A DNA stretch of 64,000 bases, taken from positions 1 through 64,000 of the forward strand of contig NZ_JACOFW010000022.1 in the NCBI RefSeq assembly GCF_014284305.1, given 5' to 3'. The notes beneath the pieces were generated by a model. It had not been told where the DNA came from, ran no database searches, and was given only the letters and a program-made list of their open reading frames with translations. Of this stretch, positions 25,391-35,107 are shown piece after piece. Within the stretch, counting starts at the first letter, position 1. Every line of letters starts with the position of its first letter. The position numbers and the translations under genes were made by a program. The DNA is from Affinundibacterium seohonense (GTDB lineage Bacteria > Pseudomonadota > Gammaproteobacteria > Burkholderiales > Burkholderiaceae_D).

Positions 25391-27421
25391 ATGTCCCACG
25401 GTCTGAATCAACCCCAACGCGACGCAGTCAATTATATGGATGGCCCATGCCTAGTCTTGGCAGGGGCTGGATCAGGCAAAACCCGTGTGATCACGCAAAA
25501 AATCGCTAATCTGATTGAGCTGCATGGCTATGATGCCAAGCACATTGCCGCTTTGACCTTTACCAATAAAGCTGCGCATGAAATGCAAGAGCGTATCGCC
25601 AAGCTCTTGAAAGAACCGAAAAAAGCGAAACAAATCACGGTCTCGACTTTTCACTCTCTGGGAGTCAAGATCCTCAGACAAGAAGCGCGCGCATTAGGAT
25701 TGAAAGATCGCTTTTCCATCATGGATAGTGATGATTGTTTTTCCTTGGTGCAGGATTTGGCAATTACCACAGATAAGCAATTAATCCGTCGCATACAAAC
25801 CGCCATGTCCTTGTGGAAAAACGGTTTGATCAGTCCCGAGCAAGCTCTGGCACAAGCCCAAGACGAAGACGAAGCGCAAGCAGCGCGCGTGTATACCAGT
25901 TATGTCGCTACGCTGTCGGCTTATCAAGCGGTGGACTTTGATGACCTGATTCGCTTGCCGGTCGAATTATTTCGTCATAACGAAGAAGTGCGAGATAAAT
26001 GGCAACGTCGTTTGCGTTACTTGCTGGTCGATGAATACCAAGACACTAATACCTGCCAATACGAGTTGGTGAAATTGTTGGTCACTGGCGTTGGTAAAAA
26101 ACCGATGTTCACTGCGGTCGGCGACGATGATCAGGCGATCTATGCGTGGCGCGGTGCGACGATCGAAAATCTGACCACGCTGCAAGTGGATTTTCCGAAT
26201 CTGCGTATCATCAAGCTCGAACAAAATTACCGTTCCTCGACCCGCATTTTGCAAGCCGCCAACTCGGTGATTGGCAATAATCCTAAGCTATTTGAAAAGG
26301 CCTTGTGGTCTGAACACGGCTTAGGGGATCCCGTCAAAGTCATGGGCATGCACGATGATGAACAAGAAGCCGCGCAGATCGCTATCATGATTTCTGCGCA
26401 CCGATTTGAACGTCGTGCCGCTTGGGCCGATTATGCGATTTTGTATCGCGGCAATCATCAGGCGCGTGTGATCGAACAAGCCCTGCGTAAAGAACGCATT
26501 CCTTACACCATCTCTGGCGGACAAAGCTTTTTTGATAAAGCTGAGATCAAAGACATCATCGCTTATTTGCGTTTGATCGCCAATGAAGAAGACGATCCTG
26601 CATTCATCCGCGCGATTACCACACCCCGTCGCGGCGTAGGGCAGGCGACCTTAGAAGCGCTTGGTTCCTTCGCCGGGCAATGGCAATGTTCCTTGTTCGA
26701 GGCTGTTTTCAAAGGCGGTATCGAAGCGATTTTGACTGAGCGTCAACTGCGACCTTTGCGCGATTTCGGCAACTTCATCAACACCGTCGAAGCGCACGCG
26801 CATCGAGAAGGTCATGCCGAACAATTGCTCGATGATTTGTTGAAAGAGATTAATTACGAATTCTATTTGTATGACAATTTCGACGACAGAGCTGCCCAAT
26901 CCAAATGGCAAAACGTGCTCGACTTTACCCAGTGGTTAAAACAAAAAGGCAATGGCGGCAAAGACGGTACTGATGATCATCGTAGCCTGTTAGATTTGAC
27001 GCAGATGGTAGCTTTGATGAGCATGATGGAAGGCAAGGACGAAGACCCCGATGCGGTGCGCATGTCCACTCTGCATGCGTCCAAAGGATTGGAATACCCG
27101 CACGTATTTTTAGTCGGCGTTGAAGAAGGCATCTTGCCACACAAAGGCGACCCCGACGCCCCAGTCGAAACCATCGCCGCCCGCATCGAAGAAGAACGTC
27201 GACTAATGTACGTCGGCATCACCCGCGCCCAGCGTAGCTTGCACATCACTTGGTGCAAGAAACGCAAACGCGCTGGCGAAGCGGTACATTGCGATCCTTC
27301 GCGTTTTATCAAAGAGATGAAGCTTGACGAAGGCGATGCCGTGCCAACCGACGATGAAATCATTACGCCACAAAATCGTTTGGCGAATTTAAAGGCTTTG
27401 TTGAGTCGGCCTAAGGAATGA
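25391..27421 (+). CDS. rep: UvrD/Rep-family ATP-dependent DNA helicase
   Basis: A 676-residue superfamily 1A helicase. Motifs in order: AGAGSGKTRVI (Walker A, about residues 25-34), LTFTNKAAHEM, VDEYQDTN (Walker B), VGDDDQAIYAWRGA, EQNYRSS, MSTLHASKGLEYPHV, and RLMYVGITRAQ. Length matches E. coli Rep (673 residues), and the motif pattern fits Rep better than UvrD or PcrA, which are longer. Rep clears proteins from DNA ahead of forks. The gene has no clear operon partner; a REP-like palindrome follows. Confidence 0.93.
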   Translation: MSHGLNQPQRDAVNYMDGPCLVLAGAGSGKTRVITQKIANLIELHGYDAKHIAALTFTNKAAHEMQERIAKLLKEPKKAKQITVSTFHSLGVKILRQEARALGLKDRFSIMDSDDCFSLVQDLAITTDKQLIRRIQTAMSLWKNGLISPEQALAQAQDEDEAQAARVYTSYVATLSAYQAVDFDDLIRLPVELFRHNEEVRDKWQRRLRYLLVDEYQDTNTCQYELVKLLVTGVGKKPMFTAVGDDDQAIYAWRGATIENLTTLQVDFPNLRIIKLEQNYRSSTRILQAANSVIGNNPKLFEKALWSEHGLGDPVKVMGMHDDEQEAAQIAIMISAHRFERRAAWADYAILYRGNHQARVIEQALRKERIPYTISGGQSFFDKAEIKDIIAYLRLIANEEDDPAFIRAITTPRRGVGQATLEALGSFAGQWQCSLFEAVFKGGIEAILTERQLRPLRDFGNFINTVEAHAHREGHAEQLLDDLLKEINYEFYLYDNFDDRAAQSKWQNVLDFTQWLKQKGNGGKDGTDDHRSLLDLTQMVALMSMMEGKDEDPDAVRMSTLHASKGLEYPHVFLVGVEEGILPHKGDPDAPVETIAARIEEERRLMYVGITRAQRSLHITWCKKRKRAGEAVHCDPSRFIKEMKLDEGDAVPTDDEIITPQNRLANLKALLSRPKE

Positions 27422-27520
27422 TTCGATAGTGAAAGACAGCTGTCGACATCATGTTTGTCATGGCGTTGGTGATCTCACTGCTATCCCGATTCATTTTCAT
27501 GACAGTGTTAGTTTGTAACT

Positions 27521-27546
27521 CCCTTCTCCCGCAAGCGGGAGAAGGG
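27521..27546. repeat. REP-like palindrome, third copy
   Basis: CCCTTCTCCCGC/GCGGGAGAAGGG, identical in core to 10023-10048. It lies 100 bases after the rep helicase stop, in a 249-base gap that holds nothing else recognisable. Confidence 0.85.
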
Positions 27547-27670
27547 TCGGGGAGTCAAAGCATGCTTTGACGGACTTTCGGGTTCGATAAAGTCATGAAG
27601 ACTAAGTTCGGCATTCACTTTCAAGTCGGTTTATGCAGCATCACGATCCCATCTAAGCAAAACCAAATCG

Positions 27671-29881
27671 CTACTTCTTCTGCACAATTTTCAATAAAGC
27701 CCCTTCAGAAAAAATATACACGGTATCTTTATCGTCGATCGTTAGCCCAGAGATGAAAGACAAGCTAGCGGGTAACTTACCTGGGATAACACCGCGAGAA
27801 CCCGGGGTTCCAGCAATCGTCGTGACCTCACCTGCTGGGGTGATTTTTCTGATCAAAAAATTGCCGCTATCAGCGACATAGAGATTGCCATGACGGTCAA
27901 AAACAATGATGTTGGGCGTGTTAAAGCTCGCCTTATTACCAAGCCCATCAGCAAATCCTGTTTTTTCGGGTGTGCCAGCAAAGGTGCTCACCATGCCATC
28001 TGGACTAATTTTGCGGATCACATGATTGAGTGTGTCTGCGACAAACATATTACCGTATTGATCGCCCGCAATACTCATCGGTGCATGAAAACGGGCTTTG
28101 CTACCAGGGCCATCAACATGACCGCGTTCGTCCAAGGATCCGGCAATGGTGGTGACCACACCAGCGGGGGTGATTTTGCGAATTAAGCCGCCTTCTTGCA
28201 AGTAACCAAGTCGGCCTGGCATTTCCCAAGGCGTAGGGGATGGAACACGGTCGCGGTCGATCACATAGATATTGTCTGCGTTATCCAAAGTGAGAGCCGT
28301 AATGTTGAAAAATTTGGCTTCCCCGCCGATGCCATCTTTAGGTTGGTAATAGGCCCCAACACCCCCCGCTAGGGTTTGCACTTCGCCCTTGCTGTCTTGC
28401 ATAAAAATTGCGCCCGAGACAGTCCTGGACTCACGTCCTGAGGTCTCCGTACTAAACCAATACTTATTCATATTTTTGGCAACGGCATCAGGGTTACTGC
28501 TTCCCCAAGGCTCTAGACTAGTGACCATGCCGCTAGGGCTCACTTGCCGTGCAACTTGTTTCGGTAATGCCCAGCCGCGACCTGTGACGATGACATTGCG
28601 ATTGTTGTCCATTCTTAGACTATAGTTTGTTTCGAGACTAGATTCGGGTAAATCATTAACATCGAAAAGCATAGTAAAAAATCGCGCAGCACTGCCCTGT
28701 CCATCTAAGTGCCTCCAATCATTATTTGGCTTGATTCCTGCGATCGTCGTTACTGCACCTTCAGGACTGATTTTTCGTATGCAATGGCCAATGGTATCGG
28801 CAAAGTAAAGAAAGCCCTGTTGATCAATACTTAATCGTCCTGGGGTCCACATCGCCATAGAGTCCTCGCCCACGCCTCTTGCCCATGCCCCAAAGTTTGC
28901 TTTTTCTCCTTGGCCATCAAATGGGTAATGACTCCAATATTCCCCAGCTAGAACTCGTGAATTTCCATTGGGGGAAATCTTGAGTATTTGTGTACCGCTC
29001 ATAACATAGATGTTGCGAGCTTGATCTGTAACGATGGCACCAAGGAGATCAGTAAATTCGACCGGAGTCTTCGTGTTTTCCCAATGAGGATTCAGGGTAG
29101 TGACAAGACCATCGGGCATGATTTTTCGTATCTTTTTCCAATTATTATCAGTAACATATAGGACGCCCTGATTATCCACGGTGATTCCTAAAGGATTGGT
29201 AAATCTTGCCAATTCTTTCATGCCATCGCTTGCGCCAGTTTCCTTGACTCTGCCTGCCAAAGTACTGACCATGCCATTGGTATCGATTTTGCGAATTAGT
29301 GAATTTTCAGGGTCTGTCAAATAGAGTGAACCAAAACCATCGATCGCTATGGAACTAATTTTGCCGAAAAGTGCCTGGCTTTTATGTCCATTGGCAAAAC
29401 CACAAGTCGTTTGCCCTGCATAAATACTCGTCTCGCCGTTGGCTGCAACTTTGTGAATCAGGCACTCATTCTCCACCGCATAGTACAGATTATTCGCACT
29501 ATCGACAGCCAAGCTGCGCGAAGGAGGAACATTTCGATAGAATTTTTCAACCCAGAATTTGTTTTTTGCTGTATTCGGAAGACTTGTCACCACCCCGTCA
29601 CTGTCTATACGTCGTATCGGTTCGTCCGTGCTTTCGCTGACGTAGATGGCACCATCTGCGCCGACAGCAATACCCTGCGGACTGGTAAAGCGCCCAACTG
29701 CACCATCGGCATTGCCTTGGCCGCCTAATTCACCAGCGACAAACTCTAGAGTCAATGGTGGCGTCGGGGCGGTAACTGGGTTTTCATTGCGGCCACCGCA
29801 GGCTGTGAGCGCTAGGCAGCTAGTAAAGAGAAAAGCATAAAGTGTGAAAGTGAATCTATTTTGGGGCAGGAATAAGGGCAT
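27671..29881 (-). CDS. NHL-repeat lipoprotein
   Basis: A 736-residue surface or periplasmic lipoprotein: signal with LALTAC lipobox, Cys28, then a Pro/Thr linker. The rest consists of about eight to ten NHL-type repeats with the recurring pattern (F-x-x-P-x-G-I-A-V-D-x-x-G-x-[IL]-Y-V-[AS]-D-x-x-N-x-x-I-R-K-I). Examples are FTSPQGIAVGADGAIYVSES and FNTPNIIVFDRHGNLYVADS. These form a beta-propeller used for protein or ligand binding. Glycine-rich linkers of the GxxGxAxGxGxxAxF type separate repeats. No catalytic motif is visible. The divergent small secreted gene is also on the minus strand upstream. Confidence 0.88.
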   Translation of the reverse strand: MPLFLPQNRFTFTLYAFLFTSCLALTACGGRNENPVTAPTPPLTLEFVAGELGGQGNADGAVGRFTSPQGIAVGADGAIYVSESTDEPIRRIDSDGVVTSLPNTAKNKFWVEKFYRNVPPSRSLAVDSANNLYYAVENECLIHKVAANGETSIYAGQTTCGFANGHKSQALFGKISSIAIDGFGSLYLTDPENSLIRKIDTNGMVSTLAGRVKETGASDGMKELARFTNPLGITVDNQGVLYVTDNNWKKIRKIMPDGLVTTLNPHWENTKTPVEFTDLLGAIVTDQARNIYVMSGTQILKISPNGNSRVLAGEYWSHYPFDGQGEKANFGAWARGVGEDSMAMWTPGRLSIDQQGFLYFADTIGHCIRKISPEGAVTTIAGIKPNNDWRHLDGQGSAARFFTMLFDVNDLPESSLETNYSLRMDNNRNVIVTGRGWALPKQVARQVSPSGMVTSLEPWGSSNPDAVAKNMNKYWFSTETSGRESRTVSGAIFMQDSKGEVQTLAGGVGAYYQPKDGIGGEAKFFNITALTLDNADNIYVIDRDRVPSPTPWEMPGRLGYLQEGGLIRKITPAGVVTTIAGSLDERGHVDGPGSKARFHAPMSIAGDQYGNMFVADTLNHVIRKISPDGMVSTFAGTPEKTGFADGLGNKASFNTPNIIVFDRHGNLYVADSGNFLIRKITPAGEVTTIAGTPGSRGVIPGKLPASLSFISGLTIDDKDTVYIFSEGALLKIVQKK

Positions 29882-30031
29882 GGACGTGGGGATAGCAATT
29901 AAGTGAATTTAGTAAAAGTAATCAGCAGACCTTTCAAGGTCTGCGACCTGATGGCCATGGTATTGCGTAGAACGACAAGTATTGTTCTGTTTAGACGCAT
30001 CAAGCTTGCTGTTACCGCCGTGCTGATAAGA

Positions 30032-30538
30032 TCAAGGCATAGCAGAATTAAACGTCATATCTGTAAACTCTTCCGTAGCAGGGTCGTACTCCAATCCCCA
30101 AAAACTAGCACCACCATCACAGATGATCATCGCTGTATGTCGCCAGTCGGGATTGGTTTGGGTGTAGTGATCTAGCGTATTGATGTAGATGAATTTTTTC
30201 TTGTTGCGAATTAGGCCTGCATATTGAAAATAGACTTGGCCAATATTTTTGCGGATTGCTGGGTGATGTTTTCCCAGGTATTGATCCAATTGTTGCTCCA
30301 TTAATGTGATTTGATTTGCCGATGGTATCCACGCGCCTTTGATGTTTTTGAGCGGGGGACGCGAACATTGTTTGCTCAGGGTTTTTGCCTGATCTCCATA
30401 CAAGACGCTGCCATGAGCATGCGGCCATGCTGGCTGATAGCTTGGCTTGTCGCTTGTTTTGGTTTGCGCAGATGCTAGTCCGAATAGCAGTATTGCTGCG
30501 GTCGTCAGTACCATTTTTCGTACGAGTATGTTGCTCAT
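30032..30538 (-). CDS. small secreted protein, function unknown
   Basis: A 168-residue protein with a clear signal peptide (MSNILVRKMVLTTAAILLFGLASAQ, cleaved near residue 24). The mature part is polar and includes an N-terminal PSYQPAWPHAHGS segment and a C-terminal domain with IYINTLDHYTQ and AMIICDGGASFWGLEYDPAT, which looks like a single small alpha/beta domain. I recognise no family. It lies 150 bases upstream of the NHL lipoprotein on the same strand, so co-transcription is possible. Confidence 0.6.
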   Translation of the reverse strand: MSNILVRKMVLTTAAILLFGLASAQTKTSDKPSYQPAWPHAHGSVLYGDQAKTLSKQCSRPPLKNIKGAWIPSANQITLMEQQLDQYLGKHHPAIRKNIGQVYFQYAGLIRNKKKFIYINTLDHYTQTNPDWRHTAMIICDGGASFWGLEYDPATEEFTDMTFNSAMP

Positions 30539-30776
30539 CTGCGCCTTCCTTTGTCGGTTTTTTTGCGGTTTTTTTGCATCATCTTTAATTCCTTAGGAAT
30601 TGGGGATCTTAGTAGAAACACGGCTGTTTTGGTGGCAATCTTTTCTAGTTTTAAAAATCATTAAATAGTAAAACGCTTAATTTTCATTGTAGATCAAGCA
30701 CTTAAATCAAAAAAATAGTTGGAAATACCGATCAATATTAGTGAAATGACCTTTCAAAATTTCTTTCGGGCAATTA

Positions 30777-30872
30777 AAGTGCAAACTATGGGCAAACTTA
30801 TCGAAAGATAAGGACGCAAAGCTTCCGGCCTAAGGTCTTTGATCATGGCAGCGGGGTTTCCAATCAGACATT
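30777..30872 (+). promoter_or_regulatory. class I cyclic di-GMP riboswitch (GEMM-I)
   Basis: Conserved GEMM-I elements appear in order: GGGCAAAC (30790-30797), the tetraloop GAAA (30803-30806), GGACGCAAAGC (30812-30822), TTCC then GGCCTAA (30827-30833), and GCAGCGGGGTT (30848-30858). Spacing matches the known aptamer, including the P1b/P2 layout and the tetraloop-receptor pieces. It ends about 60 bases before the gene at 30935. A downstream stem CCCTTTGTT/AACAAAGGG (30899-30926) covers part of the ribosome-binding site AAAGGGAG, so control is probably at translation start. Identification is from memory of the consensus; no covariance model was run. Confidence 0.9.
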
Positions 30873-30898
30873 GCAATAATGTCGGTTGATGGCGTTAG

Positions 30899-30932
30899 CC
30901 CTTTGTTTAATCGAGTTAACAAAGGGAGAAAA
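30899..30932 (+). promoter_or_regulatory. expression platform: SD-sequestering hairpin
   Basis: CCCTTTGTT and AACAAAGGG can pair over 9 bp, burying the AAAGGGAG ribosome-binding site 8 bases before the ATG at 30935. No T run follows, so a translational rather than termination mechanism is likely. Whether c-di-GMP turns it on or off cannot be told from sequence. Confidence 0.6.
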
Positions 30933-30934
30933 TA

Positions 30935-32860
30935 ATGAAACTTAAAACCCAATCGGGGCGCGCTGCTGTTAGCGCATTAGTGCTTGTGTTGCTAGTTGGC
31001 GCAGGTGTCTATTTTGTAGAAAATATCAATAATTCTGTATCAGGCGTGATTGATTCAGCCAATCGTTTATCGGCGAGGGTTGCTGGTAATGCCAACTTAG
31101 ATCCAAAACACACGAATGGCAAAGTCACGGAATCGGTGCCTGCTCTGACAAATCAAGCAGATGCAGCCAAGTTGGCTTCCATCCAATCTCCAAGCACACC
31201 AGTGAGCGCAGAGCGTGCGCAGTTCATGGCGCAGATTACCGTTCCTAACGATTTTGTTCCGAGTAATGCAGAAGGCAGTATCGAGAATGCGCCGTTTAGT
31301 CGCATCGATTTGCCAGAGATCGCGTCGGGACAGCGAGCTATTGATCTGCTCGGTGACAATATTGCTTCGGTTGCACAATGGTATGGCCTAAGCACCGACG
31401 GTTTGAAACAACTGATGCTAAAAGATCTTACGGTTCATATTGATCGTAAGGGGCGGATGTTGACTATTGATGATGGCGTGGATGACAAGCAAGCATCGTT
31501 GATCGTTGAAGAGCCAAAAGATAAGCCTTTTCAATTCGATGCGGAGAAGTCGGCGGTTGGCAATGCCGTGAATAATAGTATTTATCCATTGGATCAAACT
31601 TTTAAATTACAAAGCAAGCCAGAATCGACGCGCATTTTGTATTTGAATTTTAAAGGTGTTGGTACCGATCCAGCCTTTGATCTAGATAAGAATAAAGGAA
31701 CGTTTAGCACCGCGGAACAAACCATGATCCAAAAGATCTGGGCGCGTGTGAAAGAAGATTTTTCACCTTTTGATGTGAATGTGACGACCGAGCCGCCTAC
31801 CAGTTTGGTTGGTAAAACCGGAACATCGATCTTAATTACGAATAGAGTGCATCAGGCTGGTGGTTATGCTTACCTCAACTCGTTTGGTACGATTAATCTG
31901 AGTAATCCACCCGCATTTTGTTTCCAGAATAATCTTGCAAACGCTGAAAAATATATCGCCGATTGCGTCTCCCACGAATTAGGCCACACCCTTGGACTCT
32001 ACCACCAAGGTACGGCGACTGTCGGCTACTACACCGGCCATGGCGATGGCGAAACTGGTTGGGCGCCCATCATGGGCGTGGGCTATTACAAAAATTTGGG
32101 GCAATGGGCAAAGGGCGAGTTTAATGGTGCAACCAATAAAGACGACGCCTACGCCATTATGCTCAAGCGAGGTTTGAATCCGCGTGTTGATGACGTTGGT
32201 AACACGACAGCGACTGCGATGGCGATGACCAGTGTTATCAGTAATGGTTTAAATAACCTTAGTGTTGCTGGCATCATCGGAAAAGTTGGCGATATTGATG
32301 TATTCCGTTTTACCGCAGGTGCTGGCACGCTTAATTTGAGTCTGGCAGTATCAGCCTTTGCCGGCAATCTTGACGCACAAATGCAATTGCTTGATGCCGC
32401 CGGTAAAGTAGTCGTGACATCGAATAATTTAACAACATTGGGTACTGCCATTAGCACCAAGATCACCGTCGGCGGTACTTATTATCTGAGCATTAGTGGA
32501 GTTGGAAAGGGAGATCCGAAAACCAACGGCTATTCCACTTACGGAAGTTTGGGGCAATACTTGATTACTGGGACAGCACCTTTATACGTGATGACCCCAC
32601 CGGTGATAGCGGTGACCACTTCCGCATTGACAGGAAAGGCCGCACTGAATGTGAATTTTGACGCCAGAAAATCTAGTGCGATGGTCGGTGCACAAGTGAC
32701 CAAGTATGAATGGAATTTTGGTGATGGCACTGCGGTTTCTACGCTGCCGGCTGTGCTGCATACGTATAGCAAAGTTGGTACTTACAATACGGTGCTCAAG
32801 ATTACGGATAGTAATAATCAGACCAAATCGCAAACATTTAAAGTCACTGTGAATAAATAG
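30935..32860 (+). CDS. exported metzincin-like zinc metalloprotease with PPC and PKD domains
   Basis: A 641-residue protein with an N-terminal signal sequence or anchor (hydrophobic 11-27) and a propeptide-like region to about residue 230. The catalytic domain contains HELGHTLGLYH (His347, Glu348, His351, Gly354, His357), the HExxHxxGxxH zinc site of metzincins. A PPC-like beta domain (about 430-540) and a PKD domain (about 550-641, with a YEWNFGDGT motif) follow; these usually bind substrate or surfaces and are trimmed after secretion. A c-di-GMP riboswitch sits in its leader, which suggests a role in the switch between attached and free life. Confidence 0.9.
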   Translation: MKLKTQSGRAAVSALVLVLLVGAGVYFVENINNSVSGVIDSANRLSARVAGNANLDPKHTNGKVTESVPALTNQADAAKLASIQSPSTPVSAERAQFMAQITVPNDFVPSNAEGSIENAPFSRIDLPEIASGQRAIDLLGDNIASVAQWYGLSTDGLKQLMLKDLTVHIDRKGRMLTIDDGVDDKQASLIVEEPKDKPFQFDAEKSAVGNAVNNSIYPLDQTFKLQSKPESTRILYLNFKGVGTDPAFDLDKNKGTFSTAEQTMIQKIWARVKEDFSPFDVNVTTEPPTSLVGKTGTSILITNRVHQAGGYAYLNSFGTINLSNPPAFCFQNNLANAEKYIADCVSHELGHTLGLYHQGTATVGYYTGHGDGETGWAPIMGVGYYKNLGQWAKGEFNGATNKDDAYAIMLKRGLNPRVDDVGNTTATAMAMTSVISNGLNNLSVAGIIGKVGDIDVFRFTAGAGTLNLSLAVSAFAGNLDAQMQLLDAAGKVVVTSNNLTTLGTAISTKITVGGTYYLSISGVGKGDPKTNGYSTYGSLGQYLITGTAPLYVMTPPVIAVTTSALTGKAALNVNFDARKSSAMVGAQVTKYEWNFGDGTAVSTLPAVLHTYSKVGTYNTVLKITDSNNQTKSQTFKVTVNK

Positions 32861-32882
32861 TTCTCGAAATTTAGGACCTAGT

Positions 32883-32915
32883 AAAAACGCCAAGTCAAAG
32901 CGACTTGGCGTTTTT
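32883..32915. terminator. bidirectional rho-independent terminator
   Basis: AAAAACGCCAAGTC and GACTTGGCGTTTTT form a 14-bp stem with a 5-base loop. It lies between the convergent metalloprotease and MATE genes. Confidence 0.9.
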
Positions 32916-32918
32916 ATT

Positions 32919-34268
32919 TTATGTTTGTTCAGAGGCTTCTAGTTTTCTTAAGACACGAAAACATAACCATACGCCGGCAGCGCCAAAGAACACGACCCCT
33001 AGGCCATAGCCAGCAATCACACCGCGTGCGCCAAACCACAGCCCACCAAACCAAACAAAAGGAATCACGCCCAGCGTTGAGCGCCCCCAGTTGAGTGCGG
33101 TCGAATATAGCGGATAGCCAAGATTATTAAAGGCGGCATTGGCGACAAACAGACTGCCGTTAAACAGAAAACTTCCGGCGACAAACATACAAAAAAATGT
33201 AATGACCTCAGCCGCGACACCTTGCGCATCAAAAGCACGGGCGATCAGTTGACTACAAATCGCTAATAAAAACCACACCACCAAAACATAAATCAAGGTC
33301 AGTTGTAAGCTATCGCGCATGGTAGAGCGCAAGCGGTCATAGCGCTTAGCGCCCAGATTTTGCCCAAGGATAGGGCCGATCGCACCTGAGAGTGCGAACA
33401 AGCCTGCAAAAGCCATTGGAATTAAGCGTGAAATCACTGCCCAACCAGCGACAGCTTGGTCGCCATATTTAGCAATCACGGAAGTGACGGCGGCATTACC
33501 AAATGGTGTGGCGACATTGGTCAAAATTGCCGGTATCCCGATGTTGGCAAAGGCTTTAGCACCACGTACAAAGACCGCATGATCAGGCCGCGCATACAGG
33601 TGGTGAACTTTAAAAACACCATAGCAACCAATACTCATCAATACTAGGCGAGCGCAAATATTGGCATACGCAGCACCATCTAAACCGAGACCAAAACTAA
33701 AAATAAACAGGGGATCTAAGATCGCCGTGGCTGCCGCCGCACCTAATGTGACGTACATGGCTAGTTTGCCATCACCGGCTGCGCGCAGCAAACCACTCAA
33801 GCCCATGCCTAGGCTGAGTAAAGGAAGCGAAGGCAGAACGATGACGCAAAAGCGTTGTGCCAGACGGGCTGTCTCGCCTTGAGCGCCGAGTAGCTGTAAA
33901 AGACTGGCCAGAAAGGGGTAGGTCAGAATGATTAGGCTGACGCTAATGCCAGCAATTAAAAAAAGTGAACTAGCGGCTAATTGTTTTGCCAGCGAGATGT
34001 CGCCACTACCAATGGCACGCGAAACTGTAGCAGTGGTCGCAATCGACAGGCCGATTCCGATTGAGGTATGAAAAAACAAAAGGGTACTGGCATAGCCAAT
34101 CGCAGCGGCTAGTTCTGCTTTTCCAAGTTGGGAGATATAGAGCAGATTTAAGACATCAACTAAGAACACGGCAATTAAACCTATGGAACCAGTCGCTGTC
34201 ATATTGATGACGTGTCGCATGGTGGAACCATGCACAAATTTTCCTTGTATCGTTGGAGTACTTGCCAT
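32919..34268 (-). CDS. MATE-family efflux transporter
   Basis: A 449-residue multi-pass membrane protein of twelve predicted TM helices, the usual MATE topology and length. Family features include the N-terminal INMTATGSIGLIAVFLVDVLNL, a IGIGLSIATTATVSRAIGSGD segment after TM2, and a repeated half beginning FAGLFALSGAIGPILGQNLGA. MATE proteins expel cationic drugs or metabolites in exchange for Na+ or H+. Substrate cannot be inferred. Separated from the upstream binding-protein gene by 45 bases, on the same strand. Confidence 0.92.
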   Translation of the reverse strand: MASTPTIQGKFVHGSTMRHVINMTATGSIGLIAVFLVDVLNLLYISQLGKAELAAAIGYASTLLFFHTSIGIGLSIATTATVSRAIGSGDISLAKQLAASSLFLIAGISVSLIILTYPFLASLLQLLGAQGETARLAQRFCVIVLPSLPLLSLGMGLSGLLRAAGDGKLAMYVTLGAAAATAILDPLFIFSFGLGLDGAAYANICARLVLMSIGCYGVFKVHHLYARPDHAVFVRGAKAFANIGIPAILTNVATPFGNAAVTSVIAKYGDQAVAGWAVISRLIPMAFAGLFALSGAIGPILGQNLGAKRYDRLRSTMRDSLQLTLIYVLVVWFLLAICSQLIARAFDAQGVAAEVITFFCMFVAGSFLFNGSLFVANAAFNNLGYPLYSTALNWGRSTLGVIPFVWFGGLWFGARGVIAGYGLGVVFFGAAGVWLCFRVLRKLEASEQT

Positions 34269-34312
34269 TGCGATTTTTGCCTAAAACGTCGATAAACTGG
34301 CAGTGTAGCGGA

Positions 34313-35107
34313 TTAATTTACATTCGATACAGGTAGGGGCCGAATTACACCTTCTTTGCGACCTTTGTTGAGTGCTTGATTGATGCGAGCTAATAATTGT
34401 TGATTGCTTGCGTTAATCCGCATGGCGAAATGATTGGTCACAATCGAGACAGGTTTTGGTAACACACAAAACGGTTCTGCATTCTCTGTGTCATTGGAGT
34501 CATGTTGTATCGCATAAATGCGATTAATAACCGCTTGCATCTCTTTGACCTCAATGGCGACTCCAGACCAGACTAGAGCGTCCATCCGCTTTGCCATTAA
34601 TTTTCTTAAGCGAGATACACCAGTACTAGTATCATTTTCAAGTTTGAAAATCTTATTAGCTTGTGCGTCAAAAGCTTCGCCTCCGCTGGTACCATTAACG
34701 ACACCAATCAATTTGCCTTTTAAATCTTGCAAACTGTCGAAAGGAAAAGTCGCGTCGCAACGGGTAATGAGCCAATTGCCATTCGCATTAATGGCTTCGG
34801 AAAATGCATACTTCTTGACCCGTTCTGTCGTCATCGACATACCCATCAATAGTATGTCACTACGCATTGCGGTTTCCATTGCACGTTTCCACGGCACCAG
34901 TTTTACATTAAAACGGATGTTGATGGTTTTTTCGATATAAGTGAGCATCTCAGTGCTTGATTTTGATAGTGGCACTGGCCTGCCAAGATGATCGAATTCT
35001 TCTATCGTTTGCAACTCAACGACTTCTTGAGCCCAGACCGGTTTAAGAAATAAACCGAGTAACAAAAAACCAGTGCAAAGAAAAAATGGAATGCGAGGAA
35101 TTGACAT
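34313..35107 (-). CDS. periplasmic solute-binding protein, family 3
   Basis: A 264-residue protein from the ATG at 35107; the reading from 35149 adds 14 residues. It has a signal peptide ending near VWAQ and the two-lobe pattern of extracellular solute-binding proteins (LVPWKRAMETAMRSDILLMGMSMTTERVKKYAFSEAI, then KGKLIGVVNGTSGGEAFDAQ). There is no permease or ATPase next to it, so it is not an ordinary ABC cassette. It may be an orphan sensor or binding protein. It lies 45 bases upstream of the MATE gene; whether they share a transcript is unclear. Confidence 0.8.
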   Translation of the reverse strand: MSIPRIPFFLCTGFLLLGLFLKPVWAQEVVELQTIEEFDHLGRPVPLSKSSTEMLTYIEKTINIRFNVKLVPWKRAMETAMRSDILLMGMSMTTERVKKYAFSEAINANGNWLITRCDATFPFDSLQDLKGKLIGVVNGTSGGEAFDAQANKIFKLENDTSTGVSRLRKLMAKRMDALVWSGVAIEVKEMQAVINRIYAIQHDSNDTENAEPFCVLPKPVSIVTNHFAMRINASNQQLLARINQALNKGRKEGVIRPLPVSNVN

